Assembly: GCF_014648815.1 (NCBI RefSeq)
Contig: NZ_BMRV01000002.1
Location: 1-64,000 of the forward strand
Direction of reading: 5' to 3'
Origin: Streptomyces flaveolus
GTDB taxonomy: Bacteria; Actinomycetota; Actinomycetes; Streptomycetales; Streptomycetaceae
DNA length: 64,000 bases
Shown here: piece by piece, positions 54,141 through 63,201 of the stretch
Position numbering within the stretch: position 1 is the stretch's first letter
Layout: the number at the start of each line of letters is the position of its first letter
Program-made: the position numbers and the translations under genes
Notes under the pieces: generated by a model
Database searches by the model: none
Told to the model about the DNA's origin: nothing
What the model saw: only the letters and a program-made list of their open reading frames with translations

Positions 54141-54473
54141 TCAGAACCTCGGCGCGTTACGGGACCGCTGCACCCGCGTGGTGCGGCGGTCCTTCGCGTT
54201 CCAGCAGGACTTGTGCCAGTGCCGGCGGTCGTCGACGCCCGAGTGCGCCGGCCAGGCCACCACGTGCGGGACGCCGTCCGGAATCAGCTGGTCGCAGCCG
54301 GGGCAGCGGTACGCCTTCCCCTGCGCGCTCGCGCCCGCGACGTGCCGTACGCTCCAGTCCTCGCCCTGCCAGCTCTCCGACGACTGCCAGCCGCCGTAGC
54401 GGCCGGAGCCGTCGTCCTCGGCGCTCCGGCCGGGCACGCCGGCTCCCTTGGGTCGGTTGCGACGCGGGGACAC
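54141..54473 (-). CDS. small zinc-ribbon/HNH-like protein (unknown function)
   Basis: About 110 residues. A CxxC-x(n)-H...HxxxC pattern is visible: YRCPGCDQLIPDGVPHVVAWP and RRHWHKSCWNAKDRR. The N terminus is basic and disordered (SPRRNRPKGAGVPG). Similar actinobacterial proteins are annotated as ATP/GTP-binding, but no P-loop is present. It may bind zinc and nucleic acid. GTG 54473 follows GAGGT; another GTG lies at 54485. Converges on pair 2 of the ABC genes with a 7-base gap. Confidence 0.8.
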   Translation of the reverse strand: MSPRRNRPKGAGVPGRSAEDDGSGRYGGWQSSESWQGEDWSVRHVAGASAQGKAYRCPGCDQLIPDGVPHVVAWPAHSGVDDRRHWHKSCWNAKDRRTTRVQRSRNAPRF

Positions 54474-54674
54474 AGGACACCTCACGGAGCTATACAGGAG
54501 TTACGGACCGCGTCCAGCCTACGCGGCGCGGACGAGGCGCCTTCGGACCTCCCGTGACGGCCGATTCTGCAGACAATCCGCAAATCCCTTCGCCCGGCCG
54601 TGTCCTCGGCACGTGTCGGACGGTTATGCCCTGTGGGGGAGCTCCGTGTCGGAGCCGAGGAAGCAGGAAGAGCA

Positions 54675-55703
54675 ATGCGCGTTGGAAGTTTCGTGTTGGG
54701 CGCCCAGTTCCCGGGCCAGGGCCAGGGAGAAGCGCTGCACCGCGCGGTCCGCTCGGCCGAGGTCGCCGAGGAGTCGGGGCTCGACACGGTCTGGCTGGCC
54801 GAGCACCACTTCGTGCCGTACGGCACGTGTCCGTCGGCCGTGACGCTGGCCGCGCTGCTGCTGGGCCGCACCCGCCGCATCCGGGTCGGCACGGCGGTCA
54901 GCGTGCTGCCCACCGTCCATCCCGTGGCGCTCGGCGAGCAGGCCGCGCTGCTGCACGTCACGAGCGGCGGCCGGTTCTCGCTGGGCGTGGGCCGCGGCGG
55001 CCCGTGGGTCGACCTGGAGGTGTTCGGCGCAGGCCTGGAGGCGTACGAGACGGGGTTCCCGGAGTCACTCGATCTGCTGGTGCGCTGGCTGCGCGAACCG
55101 GCCGTCGGCGCCCATGGGGACCGCTTCCGGTTTCGTGAGGTGCCCGTCGTCCCGCGGCCCTCGGAGGCCCTGTCCGAGGCTCCGGGGCCGGAGGTCGTGG
55201 TGGCCTGCACCTCCCCGGCGAGCGTGCGCACGGCGGCCGAGCGGGGACTGCCGATGCTGCTCGGGATGCACGTCGGGGACGAGGAGAAGGCCGAGATGGT
55301 CGCCCTGTGGCGGCGGCACGCCCGCGCCGCCGGCCGTCCGGACGCGGAGATCCACGGCGCGGCCCATGTCTCGGCCGGTGTCTGCCAGATCGCGGACCGG
55401 CGCGCCGACGCGGCGGAGACGCTGCTCAAGGCGATGCCGGGCTGGCTGCGGCAGGGGCTGGGCGCCCATGTCACGGTGGACGGCCGCGCCCGGCAGATGC
55501 GCGACCCGCTGGCGTACACCGAACTGCTCTGCGGACTGCACCCGGTGGGCACGCCCCGGCTGTGCGCCGACCGGCTCGCGGCGACCAGCGAGCGGACCGG
55601 CATCTCCCGTTTCGCGCTGCTCGTCGAGGGCTCCGGCGACCTCGCGGCCACCGAGGAGAACGTGCGTCGCCTCGGGACCGAGGTACTCCCCCAGCTCCGC
55701 TGA
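54675..55703 (+). CDS. luciferase-like flavin-dependent monooxygenase
   Basis: A 342-residue TIM-barrel protein of the bacterial luciferase superfamily. It starts [20 protein letters not shown]; other motifs are DTVWLAEHHFVPYGTCPSAV, RIRVGTAVSVLPTVHPVALG and TSGGRFSLGVGRGGPWVDLE (flavin region). ATG 54675 follows AGGAAGAG. Substrate unknown. Confidence 0.9.
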   Translation: MRVGSFVLGAQFPGQGQGEALHRAVRSAEVAEESGLDTVWLAEHHFVPYGTCPSAVTLAALLLGRTRRIRVGTAVSVLPTVHPVALGEQAALLHVTSGGRFSLGVGRGGPWVDLEVFGAGLEAYETGFPESLDLLVRWLREPAVGAHGDRFRFREVPVVPRPSEALSEAPGPEVVVACTSPASVRTAAERGLPMLLGMHVGDEEKAEMVALWRRHARAAGRPDAEIHGAAHVSAGVCQIADRRADAAETLLKAMPGWLRQGLGAHVTVDGRARQMRDPLAYTELLCGLHPVGTPRLCADRLAATSERTGISRFALLVEGSGDLAATEENVRRLGTEVLPQLR

Positions 55704-55754
55704 TCGGGCCGGGGACGGACGGGCGCCCGGGACCCGCGAAGGTCCGGGCGGAAA

Positions 55755-55803
55755 GCTTGCCGCTCCGGTACGAACTGCACCTCCCGCGTACGGAGCGGCA
55801 AGC
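55755..55803. terminator. bidirectional hairpin between convergent genes
   Basis: A 13-bp stem (55755-55767 and 55791-55803), extendable by 5 bp past a single-base bulge, lies between the convergent monooxygenase and SCO5389-type genes. Confidence 0.7.
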
Positions 55804-55817
55804 GGACGACCATCGCG

Positions 55818-56210
55818 TCAGCAGTCGCGGAATTCCGGCGACTGGTTCAGCACCTGGCTGCGCACCGAGGTGAAACGGGTCAGCGTCTCGTCGACGGAGG
55901 AGTCCAACGGGAACACCGCCACCCGGTGGCAGTTCTGGAAGGCCAGCCGCACCCCGAAGTGCCGCTGCAGCGCACCGCGTATGGCGTCACTCGCGAGCGC
56001 ACGCAGGAGCTGACCACGCGCCTGCTCGTCCGGCGGGGGCGTCTGGTTGTCGGCGAACGCTCCGCCGTCGACCTTCAGCTGTGCCACCAGGGAGCTGATC
56101 ATCTCCCATGCGTAGGGCAGGGAGGTCCGGACGCAGTCGACGAATTCTGCTTCGTCGACCTCGCCTCGCTCGGCCTTTTCGAGTAGGGCCGGTGAGACGT
56201 CGAGCGACAT
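55818..56210 (-). CDS. SCO5389-type small protein (unknown function)
   Basis: A 130-residue soluble protein. It starts MSLDVSPALLEKAERGEVDE and is helical at the N terminus. SCO5389-type proteins are conserved in Streptomyces but uncharacterised. It has three cysteines (VDCVRTSLP, QNCHRVAVF and the last residue of SPEFRDC). ATG 56210 follows GAGAGGAG. Divergent to nucS across 280 bp. Confidence 0.85.
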   Translation of the reverse strand: MSLDVSPALLEKAERGEVDEAEFVDCVRTSLPYAWEMISSLVAQLKVDGGAFADNQTPPPDEQARGQLLRALASDAIRGALQRHFGVRLAFQNCHRVAVFPLDSSVDETLTRFTSVRSQVLNQSPEFRDC

Positions 56211-56490
56211 GGGTACTCCTCTCGCACCCCCGACCAGCAGGGGTTGCCGGACAGTGAAGGGAGCGCGCGATGTCGGACACGCTGAGTACACACCTCGCGA
56301 CCTCCCGTTCAATACCGTAAGCAACCGATCGTGACGGCACCAGGAGAATGCCCAGATGGGCATCATCCGGTACGCACACAATCGGCCAGTGCGCAACACG
56401 GGCCCAAGGGGAGAAGTGGGGCGTTCCGTCGGGCGCCGGGAGCGGAGCCGAATCGCGTCGGGACGGGCGCGTCGAGTAGCGTTGCCGACC

Positions 56491-57162
56491 ATGCGTCTCG
56501 TCATTGCCCGCTGCTCCGTCGACTACGCCGGACGGCTCACCGCCCACCTCCCCTCGGCCCCCCGGCTGATTCTGGTCAAGGCGGACGGCAGCGTCTCGAT
56601 CCATGCCGACGACCGGGCCTACAAGCCCCTGAACTGGATGTCGCCTCCCTGCACCCTCAAGGAGGGCGCCGGTGACGAGGCGGGCGTCTGGACCGTCGTC
56701 AACAAGGCGGGCGAGAAGCTCATCATCACGATGGAGGAGATCCTCCACGACTCCTCGCACGAACTGGGCGTGGACCCCGGCCTGATCAAGGACGGCGTGG
56801 AAGCGCACCTCCAGGAGCTGCTCGCCGACCGCATCGAGACCCTCGGCGAGGGCTACACCCTGATCCGCCGCGAGTACCCGACGGCCATCGGGCCCGTCGA
56901 CATCCTGTGCCGGGACGCCGAGGGGAGGACCGTCGCCATCGAGATCAAGCGGCGTGGCGAGATCGACGGCGTGGAGCAGCTCACCCGGTACCTGGAGCTG
57001 CTGAACCGCGATCCCCATCTCGCCCCCGTGCGCGGCGTCTTCGCCGCCCAGGAGATCAAGCCGCAGGCCCGGGTGCTGGCCACCGACCGCGGCATCGGCT
57101 GCCAGGTGCTGGACTACAACGCGCTGCGCGGCATCGAGGACGACAAGCTGCGGCTGTTCTGA
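56491..57162 (+). CDS. nucS: endonuclease NucS (mismatch-specific)
   Basis: A 223-residue NucS/EndoMS, the non-MutS mismatch repair nuclease of actinobacteria. It has an N-terminal DNA-binding domain ([20 protein letters not shown]) and a C-terminal RecB-like nuclease domain: [40 protein letters not shown] (GxhD and ExK plus QLxxY motifs). The end IEDDKLRLF is a possible beta-clamp binding tail. ATG 56491; TAGCGT lies 8 nt before it, so the mRNA may be leaderless. Confidence 0.97.
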   Translation: MRLVIARCSVDYAGRLTAHLPSAPRLILVKADGSVSIHADDRAYKPLNWMSPPCTLKEGAGDEAGVWTVVNKAGEKLIITMEEILHDSSHELGVDPGLIKDGVEAHLQELLADRIETLGEGYTLIRREYPTAIGPVDILCRDAEGRTVAIEIKRRGEIDGVEQLTRYLELLNRDPHLAPVRGVFAAQEIKPQARVLATDRGIGCQVLDYNALRGIEDDKLRLF

Positions 57163-57187
57163 GCGGTACGGGCGTCGAGCCCGCGTG

Positions 57188-57228
57188 CGGGAGGGGCCGG
57201 GTCCGCGGTGCGGACCCGGCCCCTCCCG
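57188..57228. terminator. bidirectional terminator, 19-bp stem
   Basis: A perfect 19-bp stem (57188-57206 and 57210-57228, 3-nt loop) lies between the convergent nucS and AAA-like genes. Confidence 0.85.
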
Positions 57229-57238
57229 TGTCACCGCC

Positions 57239-59881
57239 TCAGATGATCTGCCCGGCCGCCGGAGCGGATCCCGTGCCGCCGGTCGCGGTGCCGCTCTGCG
57301 TGGCGGTCGCGGGGCTGCTGACGGGAGCGCTCGCGGTGGTCGGGGTGGTACCGGGGCCGGTCGCGCTGTTGGAGGTCTCCGGGGTCGACGGCGGGGGCGG
57401 CTCCGACGTCGGCGACTCGGAGGGCGGCTCGGACGTGGGCGTCTGCGACGGCGGGTCGGTGGGCGGCTTGGACGACGCCGACGGCTTCGGCGACGTGGAC
57501 GGCCCGGGCGACGTCGGCGGCTGCGTCTTCGTCGGCCCGCCCGAGGCGCTCGGTTCGCCGGAGCCGCTCGGGCGTCCGGGCCCGCTGCTGCCGCCCGCGC
57601 TGCCCGACGGCCGGGGCGTCTGGCTCGGCGTCGGGTCGTCGGAGGTGCCGAGGGTGCCGTCCGGGCCGGGGTCGGTCGGCCGGGCGGTCGCCTCGCCGGT
57701 GTCCGCGGAGCCGTTGCCGTCGTCCTTCGGCCGGTCGGCGCCCAGGCTGCCGTCGTCGACGCCCTGGCTGGCCGACGGGTTGACGCCGACCTGGTCGGAG
57801 GGCGTGCCCGCGTCGTTCTCGGAGGTGGCGCCCAGCGTCACCACCGTGCCGAGCACGGCGACGAGCAGCGCGCCCGCGCCGGCGGCCACCAGATTGCGCC
57901 GCGCGAGCCCCTTGATGCCGCCTCCCGCCTTGCGGGAGGGCCCGGGGGACGCGTCCCGGCGCACGACGAGCGTCGGGGACTGCGGGGACGGCTGGAGCGG
58001 CGGGAAGGGCGCGGGCACACCGGCCGGCGGCGACGCCGACTCCTCGTGCCGGGCTTCGGGCACCTCCTCGCCCGCGGTCGGGCCGAAGGCGGTGCCGAGT
58101 CCCGCGCCGACGGCCCCGGGCGCGGCCCCCGCGGCGGGCGTGCCCGCGCCGGTACCCAGGCCGGGTGTGTCCCCGGAGCGGTCCGCCACCAGGGCGAGGG
58201 CACGGCGGCCCGCGACGGCGCCGCGCTTGTCGGAGAGCGCGCCGCGCAGCCCGATGGACGCCTCCAGCTCGGCGCGGGCCCGGTCGAGCTGCCCCTCGCA
58301 CAGCGCGAGGACGCCGAGTTCGTGGTGGAAGTAGGCCTGTTCGGCGACGTCACCGGCGAGCCGGGAGGCCTCGGCGCCGGAGCGCAGGGCACGTTCCCAG
58401 GCGCCCCAGTGCAGCCCGGCGGCGAACGCGGGGGCCGCGGTGCGGGCCAGCTGGACGGCGGGGCTCTCCTCGTCCTCCCCGGGCGGGGCCGTCGCCGGCA
58501 CCAGCACGGCGAGGGCGGCCAGGACGGCGTCGGCCTCGGCGCAGACGCGCTCGGGGGTGACCGAGGGGTGACCGGCCCACCAGGCGTAGTGCCGGGCGGT
58601 GGCCGGGGCCTTGTCCCGTGCGTCGTCGGCGTATCCGGCGCTCTCCAGCTGGGCGAGCACCCCGGCGGCGAGCCGGTAGCGGGAGCCGACCGGCGAGACC
58701 AGTCCGCAGTCGGCCAGCTCGCCGAGTGCGGCGTCCGCGTGGGTGTCGCCGACCAGCGCGGGCAGGTGCGCCTGGTGCGGCACCTCGCCGCCGAGGGCGA
58801 CGGCGAGCTGGAGGGCGGCGCGGGCGGAGGCGCTCAGCCGGGCGGCGAGCAGCGGCGCGGGCGCGGCGGCCTCACCGACGGACGGCAGCGGTACCTCGTC
58901 GCTCTCGGCGGCGTCGTAGGGCGCCTCGTCGGCCGGGCGGGCGTCGGTGAAGACGCCGAACTCGTCGACGGCGTCGGCGCCGGCCCGCAGCCGGTCGCGC
59001 CGGCGCAGCAGCGCACCGGCCTGCACGAAGCGCAGCGGCAGGCCCTCGGACTCGAACCAGAGGTCGCCTGCCCAGTTGGCCTCCTCGTCGGTGAGGGGCC
59101 GTCCGGCGGCGCGCTCCAGCAGCTCCACGCCGTCCGAGCGGTCCAGGCCGGTGAGGAAGACCTCCTCGACGGCGGAGCCGGCGGAGGGGGCGGGCACGTC
59201 CGGCGTCGCGGCGATGAGGAAGGCGCACTCGGGGGTGGCGTCCAGCAGTTCGTCGAGGGCGGTGCCGCCGAACTCCGCGTCGTCCAGGACGACGACCGCG
59301 CCGACCTCGCGGACGAGGCCGAGCAGTTCCTCCCGTTCCGGCCGGTGCAGGGGTGCGCGGTACACGGCGTGGAAGAGGTCGTACAGCAGGTCGTCGGCCG
59401 TGCGGCGGAAGCCGTTGAGGCGGACCACGCCGTCGGGCGCGAGGTCGGCGCAGTCCTCGGCGACGACGTCGAGGAGGCTGGTGCGGCCGGAGCCGGCGGG
59501 GCCGGTCAGGCGCACCGACCGGCCGCGGGCGAGCAGTCGGGCCAGGCGTTCGCGTTCGTCCTGACGGGCCAGCAGCCCGAGTGCGGGCCGCGCCGGTCCC
59601 GGGGGGACGGGCGGCCGTGCGGCGCGGTCCAGTTCGGCGCGTTCGGCCGCGGTGAGCTTCTCCGGCCGGCCGGGCCGCTCGGCGGGCGGGCAGACCTCGA
59701 TCTCGCTGCCGTCGACGGGGTTGACGGTGAGCAGGAAGTCGCCGGAGACCAGCTGCACGGTGCGGGCGAGCGCGGGTGTGTGCTGTCCGAAGTCGGGTGT
59801 GAGGGGGTCCCTGGGCGGGCGCGGGCGCGGCGTGCTGCCGTCGTGGCCGTGCTCCTCGGGTCCCCGGTTGTTCGGGTCCAT
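57239..59881 (-). CDS. membrane-anchored AAA/STAND-like ATPase with extracellular Ser/Pro/Thr tail
   Basis: An 880-residue protein. N-terminal linker then P-loop domain with SVRLTGPAGSGRTSLLDVV (Walker A, about residue 130, but Arg replaces the usual Lys) and AVVVLDDAEFGGT (Walker B-like). Helical TPR-like region about 400-560, followed by a disordered stretch. A single TM segment NLVAAGAGALLVAVLGTVVT is at about residue 640. The remaining ~225 residues are Ser/Pro/Thr-rich and probably outside the cell (PSGSAGGSSGPGRPSGSGEP). ATG 59881. Resembles orphan Streptomyces signalling ATPases; function unknown. Followed upstream by a STAS protein gene on the same strand. Confidence 0.85.
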   Translation of the reverse strand: MDPNNRGPEEHGHDGSTPRPRPPRDPLTPDFGQHTPALARTVQLVSGDFLLTVNPVDGSEIEVCPPAERPGRPEKLTAAERAELDRAARPPVPPGPARPALGLLARQDERERLARLLARGRSVRLTGPAGSGRTSLLDVVAEDCADLAPDGVVRLNGFRRTADDLLYDLFHAVYRAPLHRPEREELLGLVREVGAVVVLDDAEFGGTALDELLDATPECAFLIAATPDVPAPSAGSAVEEVFLTGLDRSDGVELLERAAGRPLTDEEANWAGDLWFESEGLPLRFVQAGALLRRRDRLRAGADAVDEFGVFTDARPADEAPYDAAESDEVPLPSVGEAAAPAPLLAARLSASARAALQLAVALGGEVPHQAHLPALVGDTHADAALGELADCGLVSPVGSRYRLAAGVLAQLESAGYADDARDKAPATARHYAWWAGHPSVTPERVCAEADAVLAALAVLVPATAPPGEDEESPAVQLARTAAPAFAAGLHWGAWERALRSGAEASRLAGDVAEQAYFHHELGVLALCEGQLDRARAELEASIGLRGALSDKRGAVAGRRALALVADRSGDTPGLGTGAGTPAAGAAPGAVGAGLGTAFGPTAGEEVPEARHEESASPPAGVPAPFPPLQPSPQSPTLVVRRDASPGPSRKAGGGIKGLARRNLVAAGAGALLVAVLGTVVTLGATSENDAGTPSDQVGVNPSASQGVDDGSLGADRPKDDGNGSADTGEATARPTDPGPDGTLGTSDDPTPSQTPRPSGSAGGSSGPGRPSGSGEPSASGGPTKTQPPTSPGPSTSPKPSASSKPPTDPPSQTPTSEPPSESPTSEPPPPSTPETSNSATGPGTTPTTASAPVSSPATATQSGTATGGTGSAPAAGQII

Positions 59882-60160
59882 AGGTCCAAGCCCCCCAAAA
59901 GCGTCGTGTGCCGGGTCCCCGGTCGGGACCACCCCTCCCGGCCTTGCCGCACACCGCGCTGTCGCTTCTGGTCCGGGCCCGCCAGTGGGTTGCGATGCGG
60001 CGGGCAGCCAGACCCTAAACCTTCGCTCAGTATGTCCGACAGTCCGGGGTGCCGGCCCGTCCGAGACGTCACAGTCTCGTGAGGATTGCGCGCGTCGGGC
60101 GTTTCGCCGGACCGTGTCCCGCGGGTCCGCGGCCGCCGGGGCGCACCGGCTCCCGGGGCG

Positions 60161-60484
60161 TCACACCCTGGGCAGGGTCTCCACGCCGATGCCGCCCTCG
60201 ATGGCCAGGATCCTGTGCAGCCGGGTGGCCACCAGCAGGCGCTGCATCTGCGGCGGTACGCCGCGCAGCACCAGGCGCCGGCCGCACCGCCCGGCCCGCC
60301 GGTGGGCCCCCATGATCACCCCGAGTCCGGTGGCGTCCCAGGAGTCCAGCTCTGACAGGTCCAGGACCAGGTCGCCGACACCGTCGTCGACGGCGGAGTG
60401 CAGGACCGTACGGGCGTCCGCCGCGCTGCGGACGTCGAGGCGGCCCCCGACGACCAGCTCGACGTGGTCGCCCCTGATGTGCAT
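60161..60484 (-). CDS. STAS-domain anti-anti-sigma factor-like protein
   Basis: A 107-residue STAS protein: HVELVVGGRLDVRSAADART, LVLDLSELDSWDATGLGVIM. The phosphorylatable residue position is Thr in DATGLG, in place of the usual Ser. ATG 60484 follows GGGGAG. It probably acts in a partner-switching circuit with an anti-sigma kinase; none is adjacent. Confidence 0.92.
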   Translation of the reverse strand: MHIRGDHVELVVGGRLDVRSAADARTVLHSAVDDGVGDLVLDLSELDSWDATGLGVIMGAHRRAGRCGRRLVLRGVPPQMQRLLVATRLHRILAIEGGIGVETLPRV

Positions 60485-60687
60485 ATGCGCTCCCCGGCGT
60501 GCGTCTCGTCTCGACGGTGTGTCTCACGGGGTGATCTCTCGTCCCGCGAGGTGGTCTCTCGGCGATATCAGGTCATGCAACCTCTGACTGACCGGAACGA
60601 TCGGAGGTTGCCGCCTGTAAGCGAACCGATACCGAATTCACCCCGGCGTGTGATGTGGCCCGGGCCGGGGGTGGACTCGGTGCGGAC

Positions 60688-61536
60688 TCAGTGCTTGTAG
60701 AAGCCCTGCCCGCTCTTGCGCCCGATGTCACCGGCGTCCACCATCCGGCGCATCAGCTCCGGCGGGGCGAACTTCTCGTCCTGGGACTCGGTGTAGATGT
60801 TGCTCGTGGCGTGCAGCAGGATGTCCACGCCGGTCAGGTCGGCGGTGGCCAGCGGCCCCATGGCGTGGCCGAAGCCCAGCTTGCAGGCGAGGTCGATGTC
60901 CTCGGCGGTGGCGACGCCCGACTCGTACAGCTTCGCGGCCTCGACGACGAGGGCGGAGATGAGGCGGGTGGTCACGAAGCCGGCGACGTCGCGGTTGACG
61001 ACGATGCAGGTCTTGCCGGTGGACTCGGCGAACTCCCGGGCGGTGGCGAGCGTTTCGTCGCTGGTCTTGTAGCCGCGCACCAGTTCGCACAGCTGCATCA
61101 TCGGGACCGGCGAGAAGAAGTGGGCGCCGACGACCCGCTCAGGGCGCTCGGTCACGGCCGCGATCTTGGTGATCGGGATGGCGGAGGTGTTGGACGCGAG
61201 GATCGCCTCGTCCTTCACCAGCTTGTCGAGGGCGCGGAAGATCTCGTGCTTGACTTCCAGCTTCTCGAAGACGGCCTCGACGACGACGTCCGCGTCGGCG
61301 GCGGCGTCCAGGTCGGTCGTCGCGGTGATGCGGGCGAGGGCCGCCTCGGCGTCCTCCGCGGCGAGCCTGCCCTTGGCGACGAACTTGTCGTACGAGGCCT
61401 TGATGCCGTCGGTCCCCCGCCGCAGCGCCTCGTCGGTCACGTCGCGCAGGACGACGTCCCAGCCGGCCTGCGCGGAGACCTGGGCGATGCCGGACCCCAT
61501 GAGTCCGGCTCCGATGACGGCGAGCTTCCGTGCCAC
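60688..61536 (-). CDS. 3-hydroxybutyryl-CoA dehydrogenase
   Basis: A 282-residue NAD(P)-dependent 3-hydroxyacyl-CoA dehydrogenase. Rossmann motif MARKLAVIGAGLMGSGIAQV; catalytic His in VVGAHFFSPVPMMQLCELVR with the downstream Asn/Glu pattern; C-terminal domain has GFVTTRLISALVVEAAKLYE. GTG 61536 follows GGGGAG. Likely acts on acetoacetyl-CoA/3-hydroxybutyryl-CoA made by the thiolase at 42854. Confidence 0.95.
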   Translation of the reverse strand: MARKLAVIGAGLMGSGIAQVSAQAGWDVVLRDVTDEALRRGTDGIKASYDKFVAKGRLAAEDAEAALARITATTDLDAAADADVVVEAVFEKLEVKHEIFRALDKLVKDEAILASNTSAIPITKIAAVTERPERVVGAHFFSPVPMMQLCELVRGYKTSDETLATAREFAESTGKTCIVVNRDVAGFVTTRLISALVVEAAKLYESGVATAEDIDLACKLGFGHAMGPLATADLTGVDILLHATSNIYTESQDEKFAPPELMRRMVDAGDIGRKSGQGFYKH

Positions 61537-61604
61537 TGTGCGACTCCCCTGATACAGGCCGTTTGTGTCCTCTCGGCCGGAGATTAGCGGGCGTGAGCCG
61601 CTGT

Positions 61605-61650
61605 GTGACCGGTTAGTAACGCGCGTCACGTCTCAAATGACGGACGTCAC
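61605..61650. promoter_or_regulatory. dyad-rich region upstream of the dehydrogenase gene
   Basis: GTGAC-15-GTCAC (61605-61629) contains TTAGTAAC, and TGACG-2-CGTCA is at 61638-61649. These lie between the dehydrogenase start (61536) and the TetR stop (61673) and may bind a regulator of acyl-CoA genes. Confidence 0.4.
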
Positions 61651-61672
61651 ACCGGGGGGTGCCATTCGGGTG

Positions 61673-62314
61673 TCAGTCCGCGCCTCGGACGGCGTAGTTG
61701 AGCACCCGGTCGCTCAACAGGTCCTCCATCTCGTCCAGCAGCACGAGGATGTCGCGGGACACTTCGGCGGGTTTCCCGCCGGCCATCAGACGGCGGCCGA
61801 TGGTGGCCATCACCGTGCCGTGCAGCCAGCTGATCTGACCTGCCATCAGCGCGGGGACGGGGTCGTCGTCCGGTGCGCCGGTCTCCTCGCGAAGGGTGCG
61901 CTCGAGGTCGTCCTGCACCTCCTGGCCGATCGCCCAGAGCCGGGAACGCAGCGCGGGCGAGGAGTGGATGACCCCCATGAAGCGCGCGTATCCGTCCATG
62001 AGGCCGATCCGGGGCGAAACCGACTCGACCTCCTCGCGCAGTTCCCGCAGCACGGCCTGAGCCGCCGACTCCCCGTCACGCCGCCCGCGCACCCAGCGGG
62101 AGAGCCGGTCGACCACCCCCTTGGAGCGGTCGAGGAAGAGGTCCTCCTTGGCCGGGAAGTAGTTGTAGACGGTGTTGACGGAGACGTTCGCGGCGTCCGC
62201 GACCTCCGCGACCGTCACGGCCTCGAAGCCGCGTTCCAGGAACAGGCCCGTGGCGACATCCGAGATGTACTGCCGGGTCTGCCGCTTCTTCCGTTCCCTG
62301 AGTCCCTCGGCCAT
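61673..62314 (-). CDS. TetR-family transcriptional regulator
   Basis: A 213-residue TetR protein. HTH region: RERKKRQTRQYISDVATGLF, AVTVAEVADAANVSVNTVYN and YFPAKEDLFLD. The ligand domain ends DRVLNYAVRGAD. ATG 62314 starts MAEGLRERKK. It is divergent to a DrrA/DrrB-type ABC exporter, with a dyad in the 79-bp gap; it should repress the exporter and itself. Confidence 0.94.
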   Translation of the reverse strand: MAEGLRERKKRQTRQYISDVATGLFLERGFEAVTVAEVADAANVSVNTVYNYFPAKEDLFLDRSKGVVDRLSRWVRGRRDGESAAQAVLRELREEVESVSPRIGLMDGYARFMGVIHSSPALRSRLWAIGQEVQDDLERTLREETGAPDDDPVPALMAGQISWLHGTVMATIGRRLMAGGKPAEVSRDILVLLDEMEDLLSDRVLNYAVRGAD

Positions 62315-62362
62315 GTCCGCATCCTAGCTTCGCTGGGGCCGCCCAAAACTTGGGGTCATTGC

Positions 62363-62385
62363 AAAAATACAGTGCCTCTGTTTTT
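62363..62385. promoter_or_regulatory. operator between TetR and ABC exporter genes
   Basis: AAAAATACAG-5-CTGTTTTT (62363-62385) is an A/T-rich imperfect inverted repeat, the only such stretch in the 79-bp divergent gap. It overlaps both promoter regions. Confidence 0.65.
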
Positions 62386-62393
62386 CTGGACGC

Positions 62394-63176
62394 ATGGCAA
62401 TCATCAGTACGGCCGGTCTGGCCCGTACCTTCGCGACGAAGCAGGGCCCGGTCGAGGCCGTGCGCGGCATCGACCTGACCGTCCGCGAGGGCGAGATCCT
62501 CGGCTTCCTGGGCCCCAACGGCGCCGGCAAGACCACGACCCTCCGGATGCTCACGACCCTGCTCGCCCCCACCGGCGGCGCGGCCACCGTCGCGGGCCAC
62601 GACCTGGCGACCGACCCCGCCGGAGTGCGCCGGGCCTGCGGATACGTGGCGCAGTCGGGCGGCGTGGACCCGCAGATCACCGTGCGGGAGGAGCTGGTCA
62701 CCCAGGGGCGCCTGTACCGCCTGCCGAAGGCGCGGGCGGCCGAGCGCGCCGAGGAGCTGGCCCGCGACCTGGACCTCGGCGGGCTGCTCGACCGCAAGTG
62801 CGGTGCGCTCTCCGGGGGGCAGCGGCGCCGGCTGGACATCGCGATGGCGCTCACCCACGGCCCGGAGGTGCTCTTCCTGGACGAGCCGACGACCGGCCTG
62901 GACCCCGGCAGCCGCGCCGACCTGTGGCACCTGGTGCGCCGGCTGCGCGACGAGCACGGCACCACGGTCTTCCTGACCACCCACTACCTCGACGAGGCCG
63001 ACGCGCTCTCCGACCGCCTGGTCGTCGTCGACCGGGGCGTGGTGGCGGCCGAGGGCACCCCCACCGCCCTGAAGCTGGAGTACGGCGGCTCGCTCGACGC
63101 CTCGCTCCAGGACACCTTCCTCGCCATCACCGGCCGCGGCGCCGCACCCGCGGACGCCGCCCCCGTAGCCGTATAG
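62394..63176 (+). CDS. DrrA-type ABC exporter ATP-binding protein
   Basis: A 260-residue ABC ATPase. Walker A GPNGAGKTTTLRMLTTLL, signature CGALSGGQRRRLDIAMAL, Walker B LFLDEPTTGLDPGSRADL and H-loop FLTTHYLDEA. Matches daunorubicin-type (DrrA) exporters. ATG 62394. Followed by a permease at 25 bases and regulated by the divergent TetR. Substrate unknown, hydrophobic drug/lipid likely. Confidence 0.95.
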   Translation: MAIISTAGLARTFATKQGPVEAVRGIDLTVREGEILGFLGPNGAGKTTTLRMLTTLLAPTGGAATVAGHDLATDPAGVRRACGYVAQSGGVDPQITVREELVTQGRLYRLPKARAAERAEELARDLDLGGLLDRKCGALSGGQRRRLDIAMALTHGPEVLFLDEPTTGLDPGSRADLWHLVRRLRDEHGTTVFLTTHYLDEADALSDRLVVVDRGVVAAEGTPTALKLEYGGSLDASLQDTFLAITGRGAAPADAAPVAV

Positions 63177-63201
63177 AACTCCGAGGATCCGAGGACCCCC
63201 G

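Noticed and set aside
55704..55817. Small gene between the monooxygenase and SCO5389-type genes
   Set aside because: The stretch is taken up by a strong two-way hairpin and has no start with a ribosome-binding site.
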